Below are positions 28,795 to 36,238 of a stretch of 60,238 nt of DNA, piece after piece (position 1 is the first letter of the stretch; every line of letters begins with the position of its first letter). The notes below the pieces were generated by a model that ran no database searches, had not been told where the DNA came from, and saw only the letters and a program-made list of their open reading frames with translations. Position numbers and translations under genes: made by a program. Source of the DNA: Vibrio sp. RE86 (GTDB taxonomy: Bacteria; Pseudomonadota; Gammaproteobacteria; Enterobacterales; Vibrionaceae); contig NZ_VTXI01000026.1 in assembly GCF_013114545.1 (NCBI RefSeq), positions 1-60,238 on the forward strand, given 5' to 3'.

Positions 28795-28981
28795 CGTTGG
28801 TTAAAGTTCAGACAGCAAGCTATGCAGGTCTGGCACTAACTCGGGAGTTTTAGAATACAACTCCTGAGTGATGTGTTTTCCTTCTCCAACAGAAAAGTGA
28901 ATCCACTGATTGTTTCAGGACATCCACTTTTTGTGTAATGCATCTGTGACTATTCGCCCGCCACTAAGCGGGCATTTTTTT
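28795..28981 (+). ncRNA. Unidentified structured small RNA candidate
   Basis: Four stem-loops follow one another without an open reading frame. They are CAGAC/GTCTG (28809-28832), CTCGGGAGTT/AACTCCTGAG (28840-28868, ten pairs with one G-U), AAAAGTG/CACTTTT with an inner CTGA/TCAG (28893-28931), and a GCCCGC/GCGGGC terminator with a T run (28956-28981). The layout is that of an independent sRNA of about 185 nt. I cannot match it to a known family: it lacks the many GGA motifs of CsrB-type RNAs and is not 6S, tmRNA, SRP or RNase P RNA. Confidence 0.5.
28956..28981 (+). terminator. Rho-independent terminator of the ncRNA candidate
   Basis: A six-pair GCCCGC / GCGGGC stem with a CACTAA loop is followed by A and seven T. 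Confidence 0.88.
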
Positions 28982-29234
28982 GGCAAAAAATCACCCAAAT
29001 CTCACATCTAAAGCAAAAGTTAAACTATTCTTTAAAGTAACTGTCACACAGTTAAGGCTTAATACTTTCCGTGCTCCTCAGGAGAGTTCCAGAACCAGAA
29101 CATAAATGAGGTAATAATCACAATAAATTGGATATTTATCCGAATTTTTGCCTACGGCAACACAAATATCCAAACAAACCTAATTTACTGCATATTCCCC
29201 CACCATAATCACAAACTTTTAGGCGGAATATTCG

Positions 29235-29240
29235 TATAAT
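29235..29240 (+). promoter_or_regulatory. -10 element of the ytfK promoter
   Basis: A perfect TATAAT 33 bases ahead of the ytfK ATG, giving a leader of about 26 bases. No good -35 is seen, so activation by a regulator such as PhoB (known for E. coli ytfK) is possible. Confidence 0.5.
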
Positions 29241-29272
29241 TTGCAGTGCTTGCTAAACATAAGGATAAATGT

Positions 29273-29479
29273 ATGAGACTGTTTAAGCGCTATACACCAG
29301 GTATGATTGCTAAACACATTAGTCGGCTATTCAAGGGAAGAATATACATCTACGGCGTCGGTAAATTTGAATTCGATAACGGCAAACTCATTTTGCCAGA
29401 GAGTGCTGAACGCAGGCACTTCCAAGCGGTTAAAGAAATTAACCGTGAGGTCATGAAACTCCGATGCGCCTATGCGTAA
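29273..29479 (+). CDS. ytfK: YtfK family protein (DUF1107)
   Basis: A 68-residue protein clearly related to E. coli YtfK: RLFKRYTPGMIAKHISRLF, then GRIYIYGVGKFEFDNGK and EINREVMKLR. YtfK binds SpoT and shifts it toward (p)ppGpp synthesis during phosphate or fatty acid starvation. The ATG at 29273 has AAGGAT upstream. A longer frame from 29246 would begin at about the predicted transcription start and is rejected. It is monocistronic, with its own promoter and a shared terminator. The link to relA at 8.3-10.5 kb is functional, not operonic. Confidence 0.85.
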   Translation: MRLFKRYTPGMIAKHISRLFKGRIYIYGVGKFEFDNGKLILPESAERRHFQAVKEINREVMKLRCAYA

Positions 29480-29485
29480 CAGATG

Positions 29486-29514
29486 AAAAAAGGGTTGGCA
29501 GTGCCAACCCTTTT
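29486..29514. terminator. Bidirectional terminator between ytfK and ubiI
   Basis: A perfect AAAAGGGTTGGC / GCCAACCCTTTT stem with a 3-base loop, with A and T tails on either side. It serves the converging genes ytfK and ubiI. Confidence 0.9.
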
Positions 29515-29520
29515 GCATTT

Positions 29521-30750
29521 TTATGATTGCGATTTAATGGCAGAACGCTGAGCAAGCCTCGGTAAATGCCCAGACAACCCTAACGCACGTTTCATGATTT
29601 CATCTTTAGCACCAGGCAATTGGCCAATGACTTTCATGCCGATACCACGAATCAGCTTCTTCGCTGGATTGTTCCCTTCAAAGAGATCTTTAAAGCCCTG
29701 CATTGCAGCAATCATCTTCGCCGCTTCAGCCTTTCGCCAACGCTCGTAACCTCTTAGGTTTCGCTTAGTGCCTATATCTTCTCCTGCCTGCCAAAGTTCA
29801 ATGACTTCTTGCGCTAAGCTCGCAGCATCCAATAGGCCTAAATTAACCCCTTGCCCAGCCAGAGGGTGAATCGTATGCGCCGCGTCACCAACTAGAGCGA
29901 CTCGTTCAGTGACAAAATCACGTGCGTAACGCATCTTTAAAGGGAACGCAAAACGCTCACCAACTACTTCACATAGACCCAGTTTGTTATCGAACTCAGC
30001 AGTGAGCACTTTATTAAACTCACCTTTCGACATCTCGATAAGACGTTCTGCACGATTCGGTTCCGTAGACCAAACAATGGAATTAAGGTTGTCATCTCCT
30101 AGCGGCAAGAATGCCAACGGACCTTGTGGAGTGAAAATCTGGCGTGCAATGCGTTCATGTGACTCCTTGGTTCGAATATTAGCAACAACGGCACTGTGGC
30201 CATAATCCCAATGAGTCAGTGGAATATCTTGCTGCTTTCTCACCCAAGAGTTAGCGCCATCGGCACCGACGACTAACTTCGCGGTTAGTGCTTGGCCGTT
30301 ATCAAGCGTCAGCCAAGCTTCACTTTCTCCGATCGCCATACTTGCACATTTAGCAGGCATAAAGAGCGTCACATTGCTCTGCTGTTTAACTTGCTCAAGT
30401 AAGGCCAGTTGAATGACTCGATTTTCCACAATATGCCCAAGGTCAGGTTGAGCGAGCTGTTGTGCTTCGAACTCAATACGGGCAAAGCTGTCTTGCTCCC
30501 AAACTTCCATTGCTCGATACGGAGCAGCGCGACGTCGGGTTATCCCTTGCCATGCTCCCAAGTTACGCAAAATAGTTTCACTAGAGCGACTTAATGCAGA
30601 AACTCGCACATCAGGTAACTCATCAAGTTCTACCTGTGGCTCACGACTTTCTATAACCGCAATTCGTAGGTCTGTCTCTTTGAAAGCCGAAGCCAGCGCA
30701 AGCCCAACCATTCCACCGCCAACAATGGCGATATCTACACTTTGCATCAT
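29521..30750 (-). CDS. ubiI: FAD-dependent ubiquinone hydroxylase UbiI/VisC type
   Basis: Flavin monooxygenase that adds a hydroxyl to the ubiquinone ring (C5 in the case of UbiI). The 409-residue protein has the FAD motif DIAIVGGGMVGLALASAF, the mid-motif VVGADGANSWVR and the late motif LVGDAAHTIHPLAGQGVNLG, all typical of the UbiH/UbiF/UbiI/VisC family. The exact ring position is inferred from its place next to ubiH, as in E. coli (ubiH-ubiI). Start ATGATG at 30750/30747; AAGGA lies about 10 bases upstream. Confidence 0.88.
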   Translation of the reverse strand: MMQSVDIAIVGGGMVGLALASAFKETDLRIAVIESREPQVELDELPDVRVSALSRSSETILRNLGAWQGITRRRAAPYRAMEVWEQDSFARIEFEAQQLAQPDLGHIVENRVIQLALLEQVKQQSNVTLFMPAKCASMAIGESEAWLTLDNGQALTAKLVVGADGANSWVRKQQDIPLTHWDYGHSAVVANIRTKESHERIARQIFTPQGPLAFLPLGDDNLNSIVWSTEPNRAERLIEMSKGEFNKVLTAEFDNKLGLCEVVGERFAFPLKMRYARDFVTERVALVGDAAHTIHPLAGQGVNLGLLDAASLAQEVIELWQAGEDIGTKRNLRGYERWRKAEAAKMIAAMQGFKDLFEGNNPAKKLIRGIGMKVIGQLPGAKDEIMKRALGLSGHLPRLAQRSAIKSQS

Positions 30751-30772
30751 ACTGTTTCTGTCCTTGTGTGGC

Positions 30773-31948
30773 TTAACGTGCCACCAAACCTAATGTTCTT
30801 TTTAATAATGGCATTTTCAGTGGTGCGATGTTGTCCATTGCAAATAAACCTAAATTGCGGCCTATTCGCATCGTAAGGTAATCATTGGAAAAGATATGCA
30901 CCAATGAGGAAGTCATCGCAATCGTCGCTTGCCTATCTGGCTCTCGTTGCGTTTTAAAACGGCTAAGCACACTATAATCACCAGGATCTTCACTGTTTTG
31001 AGCAATACTTTCTGCCAATGTAGCGACGTCTCGAATGCCTAAGTTAAAACCTTGCCCTGCTATTGGGTGTAAGGTTTGTGCAGCATTGCCAACGATAGCA
31101 AAGCGGTGCGAGACGTTTTGCTGGCGATAACGAAGTAAAAGTGGGTAATGAGCGCGTTTTCCGACCTTTTCTAATTGACCAAGTCGCCAACCAAAACTGT
31201 CTTGAAGCGCTGACAGGAAAGCTTCTTCATCATAGCTCATCACCTTTTCAGCCACATCTGGTCGCAAACACCAAACCAGTGACATACGACCTTCTGACAT
31301 CGGCAACAGCGCAACAGGGCCTGACTGCGTAAAACGCTCAAAAGCACGCCCTTCGTGCTTAACTTGTGTTGTGACATTGGCAATGACGGCGACCTGGTCG
31401 AAATCATGCTCAGAAAGCTCTAGACCAATTTGCTGACAACACGTCGAGATGGCGCCATCTGCGGCAACAAGTAGCTTGCCTTGTATGGTCTGCTCGTCAC
31501 TGAGTTCAACGGTAACTTCTTGCTGCTGACGAGATACGGTCTTAACCGACGCATGCATCACTTCAATGTGATTATCTTGCTGCGCGAGTTGATGATAGAT
31601 ACGCCCTACGTCCGCCAGTTCAACCACATACCCCAGTGCATCAACGCCCACTTCATGCTTTGAAATGTCGGTAAGCCCCGCGTGTGAACGATCAGAAACA
31701 TGAATATGCTCTATTGGCGTCGCAACTTGTGCTATCTCATCCCACAACTCAAACTGTTTAAGTATATTGACGGTACCGTAAGAAAGGGCAATCGAACGAG
31801 AATCAAAACCGGGGTGTGCTTGATGATCAACCGGAAAAGGCTCGATAACTGCAATGGAAAGAGGTCTGGTCGCTCGCTTGTTGAGTGCAAGAGCCAGAGT
31901 CATTCCCGCCATTGCACCACCAGCAATAACCACATCGAACTGCTTCAT
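30773..31948 (-). CDS. ubiH: 2-octaprenyl-6-methoxyphenol hydroxylase
   Basis: Flavin monooxygenase for the C1 hydroxylation in ubiquinone synthesis. The 391-residue protein has the FAD motif FDVVIAGGAMAGMTLALAL, the UbiH-type stretch DSRSIALSYGTVNILKQ, LLVAADGAIS and the late motif IVGNAAQTLHPIAGQGFNLG. Length is normal. It is 22 bases upstream of ubiI and 29 bases downstream of ygfB; the pepP gene that sits between ygfB and ubiH in E. coli is absent here. Confidence 0.92.
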   Translation of the reverse strand: MKQFDVVIAGGAMAGMTLALALNKRATRPLSIAVIEPFPVDHQAHPGFDSRSIALSYGTVNILKQFELWDEIAQVATPIEHIHVSDRSHAGLTDISKHEVGVDALGYVVELADVGRIYHQLAQQDNHIEVMHASVKTVSRQQQEVTVELSDEQTIQGKLLVAADGAISTCCQQIGLELSEHDFDQVAVIANVTTQVKHEGRAFERFTQSGPVALLPMSEGRMSLVWCLRPDVAEKVMSYDEEAFLSALQDSFGWRLGQLEKVGKRAHYPLLLRYRQQNVSHRFAIVGNAAQTLHPIAGQGFNLGIRDVATLAESIAQNSEDPGDYSVLSRFKTQREPDRQATIAMTSSLVHIFSNDYLTMRIGRNLGLFAMDNIAPLKMPLLKRTLGLVAR

Positions 31949-31977
31949 GGACGTACCTATATCTGAGTCACTCTATC

Positions 31978-32559
31978 TTAATGAATTGTTGGAGCAGGCT
32001 GCGTTTCAGACGTTGGACGCTGGCCAAATTCAGCATGCACCGTCAGCGCACATGCTTTCACATGCTCAATCACTTGCTCTAAAAGCTGTGCTTGCTCCTG
32101 CAGGTCATCATCCTCGTCGATGCCCAGTTTTGCGATCTCTTCAAGATCGGCTAACGCTTCTTTCACATCACTTGACGCTTTTTTCAGTTCAGCCCCAACA
32201 AGACCAACACCTGAAATAAAGTGATTAACCCACTCAGCTAAACCATCTGCGATATCAAACAAAGAAGCGCTGGCTTCTTCATTCGGTAGTAGGAGATCAA
32301 GCTCTAAGTCGGATCCAGTTAGCTCATTTTTCGTCGCATCCAACGTAGCTTGTGCAAGTTGAAGGGCTTTACTAGGCCACCCCATGCCTTCACTCACATA
32401 GTCGAACACCATTGGTTGCCAGCTTTTGTCATTCAGATTTAAGCCACCGCTTAACATGCCTGTCAGTAAGCCGTGTAGCTCAGCAGGGTTAACCGCTAAA
32501 CCAGCTGACTGAAGTTCACTTGCAAATGTCAGGTAATCAGGGAGTTTTGTTTCGCTCAT
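31978..32559 (-). CDS. ygfB: YgfB family protein (UPF0149)
   Basis: A 193-residue acidic, mostly helical protein of the UPF0149/YgfB family: LPDYLTFASELQSAGLAVNP, ELHGLLTGMLSGG, and DIADGLAEWVNHFISGVGL. The molecular role in Vibrio is not established; in Pseudomonas YgfB modulates AmpC-related beta-lactam resistance. It is first of ygfB-ubiH-ubiI and divergent from zapA, the order seen in E. coli apart from the missing pepP. Confidence 0.9.
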   Translation of the reverse strand: MSETKLPDYLTFASELQSAGLAVNPAELHGLLTGMLSGGLNLNDKSWQPMVFDYVSEGMGWPSKALQLAQATLDATKNELTGSDLELDLLLPNEEASASLFDIADGLAEWVNHFISGVGLVGAELKKASSDVKEALADLEEIAKLGIDEDDDLQEQAQLLEQVIEHVKACALTVHAEFGQRPTSETQPAPTIH

Positions 32560-32749
32560 TTGAATGGCCTAAATTAAGATAAATAATCTCAATCGTACCA
32601 TTTACCTAAGCACGCGAAAACGAACGATTATCGAATGTGAGTAGCTTTTATTCAATTTGCCCAATTACTGTGTTGTTGTGCGATGATTTTCAGTTGAGGT
32701 TCTGGAAAAGCTTGAATCTTAATGGCCGTTTTTCTATAGTTTCTACCTC

Positions 32750-32778
32750 GGTGATTGTCTGCTTTATCACCTTAGACA
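32750..32778 (+). promoter_or_regulatory. Overlapping inverted repeats in the zapA leader
   Basis: GGTGAT (32750-32755) can pair with ATCACC (32766-32771), and TGTCT (32756-32760) with AGACA (32774-32778). The two pairings interleave, so they form either a tight pseudoknot or two exclusive hairpins just ahead of the zapA start. The significance is unknown. Confidence 0.3.
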
Positions 32779-32795
32779 ACAGATATAGAGTCGAT

Positions 32796-33104
32796 ATGAG
32801 TAATCAAGCGGTAGAAGTTGAAATCTTAGGCAAAGTAACTCTGGTAAACTGTCCTTCAGGGCAAGAAGAGTCTTTGGTTAGTGCCGCTGCTCGCTTAGAT
32901 GAACGCCTCAAAGATATGGCCTCTAAGACGAAAATTACCAATGAAGTTCAACTTCTCACATTTGTTGCCTTAAACTTTTGCCACGAGCTCGTAACTCGTG
33001 AAGACGATTCAAAGCAAGAACAAAGCGCACTGCTTGAGCGAATGGAACTGCTCACATCATCACTAGACAGTGCGATAAGTAAAGTAAAGCCAGGACAGCA
33101 ATAA
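32796..33104 (+). CDS. zapA: Cell division protein ZapA
   Basis: Binds and cross-links FtsZ filaments at the division ring. The 102-residue protein has the ZapA fold: VEVEILGKVTLVNCPSGQEE, AAARLDERLKDMAS, and a C-terminal coiled coil from about residue 65. I chose the ATG at 32796 (MSNQAVEVEILG) because the family starts there. The frame is open further upstream, but that stretch looks unlike any ZapA. It is followed by 6S RNA and fau, the conserved zapA-ssrS-fau order. Confidence 0.93.
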   Translation: MSNQAVEVEILGKVTLVNCPSGQEESLVSAAARLDERLKDMASKTKITNEVQLLTFVALNFCHELVTREDDSKQEQSALLERMELLTSSLDSAISKVKPGQQ

Positions 33105-33124
33105 CCTTTACAGCAAAACAAGAA

Positions 33125-33309
33125 TTTACCCTGGAGTGTTCGTTAGGGGGTTACGTCCCTGAGCCGATAAGCAATGCCAAAGGGTTAGTACTTGGTTGCT
33201 ATTGAGCAAGCTCGGCTCGAACCGAGAAGCCTACGGTAACCATTGCTGACCCGCCCTGAACCAGCTGGTTCATGGGTCAAAAACTTCCAACGGCACTCTG
33301 GGGTATCCT
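33125..33309 (+). ncRNA. ssrS: 6S RNA
   Basis: Binds sigma-70 RNA polymerase and represses many promoters in stationary phase. It lies between zapA and fau, its conserved place. The ends pair to close the long hairpin (TACCCTGGAGTG with CACTCTGGGGTA), and the conserved inner parts GTCCCTGAGCCGAT, GAGCAAGCTCGG and CCGAGAAGCCT match the E. coli 6S pattern, with an open central bubble. Ends are approximate. Confidence 0.9.
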
Positions 33310-33340
33310 ACTCTGATACCCATCAACTATGGGTAACATC

Positions 33341-33925
33341 ATGCCACTCTCTCGCTCAGACTTTCGCAAAGACATCCGCCAAAAACGTAATCGCCTCAGT
33401 GATTCTTTTCAGCGCCAAGCAGGTTTAGACCTTTGTCGCCAATTTCTCTCCATGCCTGAAGTGGCTTCGGCCAAACACATTGCTCTTTACCTCTCAGCCG
33501 ATGGCGAAGTAGAAACTCAACCACTCATCGAATCGTTATGGCAACAAGGCAAGCATGTTTATTTGCCCGTCATCCATCCGTTTTCTAAAGGGCACCTGCT
33601 GTTTTTACGCTACACAAAGCAAACGCCTATGGTGCTCAATCAATACCGAATTTCGGAACCTAAGCTCAACCAAACTCAAATCATACCCGCTCAGTCTCTC
33701 GATTTAATTTGTACTCCTTTAGTCGCTTTCGATACTCAGGGTCATCGTCTAGGAATGGGCGGAGGGTATTATGATCGAACACTCGCGCCTTGGTTTGCGA
33801 CCGGTCATGGACCTAAACCCATTGGTCTTGCTCACGACTGCCAGCATGTAGAATCATTGCCAACGAAATCTTGGGATGTCCCCTTACCGAAAGTTGTGAC
33901 TCCAACCAAGGTTTGGCAGTGGTAA
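33341..33925 (+). CDS. fau: 5-formyltetrahydrofolate cyclo-ligase
   Basis: Converts 5-formyl-THF to 5,10-methenyl-THF using ATP (ygfA in E. coli). The 194-residue protein has the family motif GMGGGYYDRTLA with the phosphate-binding glycines, and DLICTPLVAFD before it. I chose the ATG at 33341 (MPLSRSDFRKDIR) because GGGTAA stands 6-7 bases upstream. An ATG 12 bases earlier has no ribosome site. It is directly downstream of 6S RNA and, by analogy, probably processed from the same transcript. Confidence 0.93.
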   Translation: MPLSRSDFRKDIRQKRNRLSDSFQRQAGLDLCRQFLSMPEVASAKHIALYLSADGEVETQPLIESLWQQGKHVYLPVIHPFSKGHLLFLRYTKQTPMVLNQYRISEPKLNQTQIIPAQSLDLICTPLVAFDTQGHRLGMGGGYYDRTLAPWFATGHGPKPIGLAHDCQHVESLPTKSWDVPLPKVVTPTKVWQW

Positions 33926-33945
33926 CCCTTAGGTAAAGTTGTCAC

Positions 33946-33974
33946 TTCAAGTATGATAACGATAAGGCTATAAT
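33946..33974 (+). promoter_or_regulatory. Candidate rpiA promoter
   Basis: A perfect TATAAT (33969-33974) lies 17 bases after a weak TTCAAG. The next bases contain CGCAAACG (33980-33987), half of a PurR-type box. Confidence 0.45.
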
Positions 33975-34015
33975 CGCCGCGCAAACGTTAATATAACCTC
34001 TTTTAGGAGATGAGC

Positions 34016-34672
34016 ATGACTCAAGATGAAATGAAGAAAGAAGCTGGTTGGGCAGCACTTAAATATGTCGAAAAAGGCAGCATTGTGGGTGTTGGTACAG
34101 GCTCAACAGTGAATCACTTCATCGACGCCTTAGGCACAATGAAAGAGGAAATTAAAGGTGCTGTTTCTAGCTCTGTTGCATCAACTGAGCGTCTGAAAGA
34201 GCTAGAGATTGAAGTATTTGATTGTAACGAAGTTGCAGGTCTAGACATTTATGTAGACGGCGCAGATGAAATCAACGCCGATCGTGAAATGATCAAAGGT
34301 GGTGGCGCAGCACTGACACGTGAAAAAATCGTTGCAGCTATCTCTGATAAGTTCATCTGTATCGTCGACAACACCAAAGCAGTTGACGTACTTGGTGAGT
34401 TTCCATTGCCAGTTGAAGTCATCCCAATGGCACGCTCATACGTTGCTCGCGAACTAGTAAAACTTGGCGGTGACCCAGCTTACCGTGAAGGTTGCACGAC
34501 TGATAATGGCAATATCATCCTAGATGTTTACGGCCTTAAGATTACCAATCCAAAAGAGCTTGAAGATAAGATCAACGCACTTCCAGGCGTTGTGACTGTC
34601 GGCCTATTTGCTCACCGTGGTGCTGATGTCGTTATCACTGGCACACCAGAAGGTGCGAAAATCGAAGAGTAA
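34016..34672 (+). CDS. rpiA: Ribose-5-phosphate isomerase A
   Basis: Interconverts ribulose 5-phosphate and ribose 5-phosphate in the pentose phosphate pathway, feeding PRPP synthesis. The 218-residue protein shows VGVGTGSTVNHFID, DIYVDGADEIN, the catalytic region MIKGGGAALTREKI, and the late TVGLFAHRGADVVI. The start is decided by the ribosome site: AGGAG directly abuts an ATG at 34010 but stands 6 bases from the ATG at 34016, which also gives the family start MTQDEMKKEAGW. It is followed by a terminator and then serA. Confidence 0.96.
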   Translation: MTQDEMKKEAGWAALKYVEKGSIVGVGTGSTVNHFIDALGTMKEEIKGAVSSSVASTERLKELEIEVFDCNEVAGLDIYVDGADEINADREMIKGGGAALTREKIVAAISDKFICIVDNTKAVDVLGEFPLPVEVIPMARSYVARELVKLGGDPAYREGCTTDNGNIILDVYGLKITNPKELEDKINALPGVVTVGLFAHRGADVVITGTPEGAKIEE

Positions 34673-34707
34673 CCCATACTCCCGATTCTTGTTATTTCAT
34701 TACAAAT

Positions 34708-34729
34708 GGCACCTAAGGGTGCCGTTTTT
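34708..34729 (+). terminator. Rho-independent terminator of rpiA
   Basis: A GGCACC / GGTGCC stem with a TAAG loop is followed by G and five T. Confidence 0.85.
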
Positions 34730-34821
34730 GTTGTTTCTCCTTATAAAAATTATTCCTTATTCCGTAATTTTCTTACCCAAACTGTATTTTTTTTGTTAAC
34801 TTAGTGAGCAGAAGACGCACA

Positions 34822-34837
34822 AGGAAAACGTTTGCGT
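34822..34837 (+). promoter_or_regulatory. PurR-like operator 1 upstream of serA
   Basis: The 16-mer AGGAAAACGTTTGCGT, read on the other strand, is ACGCAAACGTTTTCCT, differing from the PurR consensus ACGCAAACGTTTTCGT at one position. It lies about 95 bases ahead of serA. Confidence 0.6.
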
Positions 34838-34850
34838 CACTCTTTGTAGT

Positions 34851-34866
34851 AACAAAACGTTTGCTT
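34851..34866 (+). promoter_or_regulatory. PurR-like operator 2 upstream of serA
   Basis: The 16-mer AACAAAACGTTTGCTT shares the core AAAACGTTTGC with operator 1. Their centres are 29 bases apart, and this copy may lie in the spacer of the serA promoter (TTGTAG, 17 bases, TTATTA). Confidence 0.5.
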
Positions 34867-34930
34867 TTATTACATTACACCGATTGTGCGCCAGTTAAGC
34901 CCCAATTTCCCCATTTTAAGGACGAAGATA

Positions 34931-36160
34931 ATGGCCAAAGTTTCACTGGAAAAAGATAAGATCAAGATCCTCCTGCTAGAAGGACTTCACCCATCTTCTG
35001 TAGAAGTACTTCAAGCTGCAGGTTACACAAACATCGAATACCACAAAGGCTCGTTGCCTGAAGAAGAACTGCTTGAAGCAGTAAAAGATGTTCATTTCAT
35101 CGGTATTCGCTCTCGCACTAACTTATCGGCAGAGGTTATCAACGCTGCTGAAAAGCTTGTTGCTGTAGGCTGTTTCTGTATTGGTACTAACCAAGTTGAT
35201 CTTAAAGCCGCTGCAGTGCGCGGTATTCCAGTGTTTAACGCACCATTCTCTAACACTCGTAGTGTGGCGGAACTGGTTCTTGGGCAAGTTCTACTTCTGC
35301 TTCGCGGCATCCCTGAAAAGAATGCGCTTGCGCACCGTGGTATTTGGAAGAAGAGTGCAGATAACTCTTACGAAGCGCGTGGAAAGCGCCTTGGTATTAT
35401 CGGTTACGGCCATATCGGTACTCAGCTGGGTATTATTGCTGAAAACCTCGGTATGCGCGTTTACTTCTATGATATTGAGAACAAACTCTCGCTGGGTAAC
35501 GCAACTCAAATTCATACGATGAGTGAGCTACTGAACAAATGTGATGTGATTACTCTGCACGTACCAGAAACGCCAGAAACCAAGAATATGATGGGTGCAG
35601 AAGAGTTTGCTCGCATGAAACCTGGCTCAATCTTTATCAATGCTGCACGCGGAACGGTAGTAGATATTGAGGCACTATGTCATAGCCTAGAAGCAGGCCA
35701 CCTTGCTGGCGCGGCGGTTGATGTATTCCCAACTGAACCTAAAACCAATGCAGACCCATTTGAGTCTCCACTGCAAAAATTCGACAATGTTATCTTAACG
35801 CCACACGTTGGTGGTTCAACGCAAGAAGCGCAAGAGAACATCGGCGTAGAGGTTGCGGGTAAGTTAGCGAAATACTCAGACAATGGTTCAACCCTATCAA
35901 GTGTTAACTTCCCTGAAGTATCACTGCCTGAGCACCGTGACTGTTCGCGTCTACTGCACATTCACCAAAACCGCCCTGGTATCTTGACGCAAATTAACAC
36001 CATCTTCGCTGAAGAAGGGATCAACATTGCAGGTCAGTACCTACAGACAGCAGCTGATTTTGGTTACGTAGTGATCGATGTTGAGACTGAGCGTTCTGAA
36101 GAAGCTCTAGCTAAACTGAAGAACATCGAAGGCACGATTCGCGCGCGTATTCTTCACTAA
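34931..36160 (+). CDS. serA: D-3-phosphoglycerate dehydrogenase
   Basis: Oxidises 3-phosphoglycerate, the first step of serine synthesis. The 409-residue protein has the NAD-binding motif LGIIGYGHIGTQLGIIAE, the catalytic arrangement NAARGTVVDIEAL and LTPHVGGSTQEAQ, and a C-terminal ACT domain (IHQNRPGILTQINTIFAEEG) for serine feedback. I chose the ATG at 34931 (MAKVSLEKDKIK), with AAGGACG upstream; an upstream in-frame ATG at 34886 lies in the leader. Two PurR-like boxes upstream suggest coordination with purine and one-carbon metabolism. Confidence 0.97.
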   Translation: MAKVSLEKDKIKILLLEGLHPSSVEVLQAAGYTNIEYHKGSLPEEELLEAVKDVHFIGIRSRTNLSAEVINAAEKLVAVGCFCIGTNQVDLKAAAVRGIPVFNAPFSNTRSVAELVLGQVLLLLRGIPEKNALAHRGIWKKSADNSYEARGKRLGIIGYGHIGTQLGIIAENLGMRVYFYDIENKLSLGNATQIHTMSELLNKCDVITLHVPETPETKNMMGAEEFARMKPGSIFINAARGTVVDIEALCHSLEAGHLAGAAVDVFPTEPKTNADPFESPLQKFDNVILTPHVGGSTQEAQENIGVEVAGKLAKYSDNGSTLSSVNFPEVSLPEHRDCSRLLHIHQNRPGILTQINTIFAEEGINIAGQYLQTAADFGYVVIDVETERSEEALAKLKNIEGTIRARILH

Positions 36161-36190
36161 TCGCTTTCAGCCTATTTAGTTGTAAAACGA

Positions 36191-36219
36191 AAAAACCACC
36201 GACATGTCGGTGGTTTTTT
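36191..36219. terminator. Bidirectional terminator between serA and ilvH
   Basis: A perfect AAAAACCACCGACA / TGTCGGTGGTTTTT palindrome. It serves the converging serA and ilvIH units. Confidence 0.9.
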
Positions 36220-36238
36220 GTATATGGACAACAGAAAT

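Larger units (their letters stand above)
28634..29272. other. Long intergenic region before ytfK
   Basis: No protein gene is visible in about 640 bases. It holds a structured RNA candidate (28795-28981) with its own terminator and, further right, a ytfK promoter with TATAAT at 29235-29240. A CTGTCACA sequence at about 29040-29047 resembles half of a Pho box. The stretch between about 28985 and 29230 is AT-rich. Confidence 0.55.

Noticed and set aside
28795..28981. CsrB/CsrC-type RNA
   Set aside because: Only about two GGA motifs are present, and they are not repeated in hairpin loops as in that family.
32637..32795. Longer zapA start
   Set aside because: The added 53 residues look unlike ZapA, and the family start MSNQAVEVEILG is at 32796.
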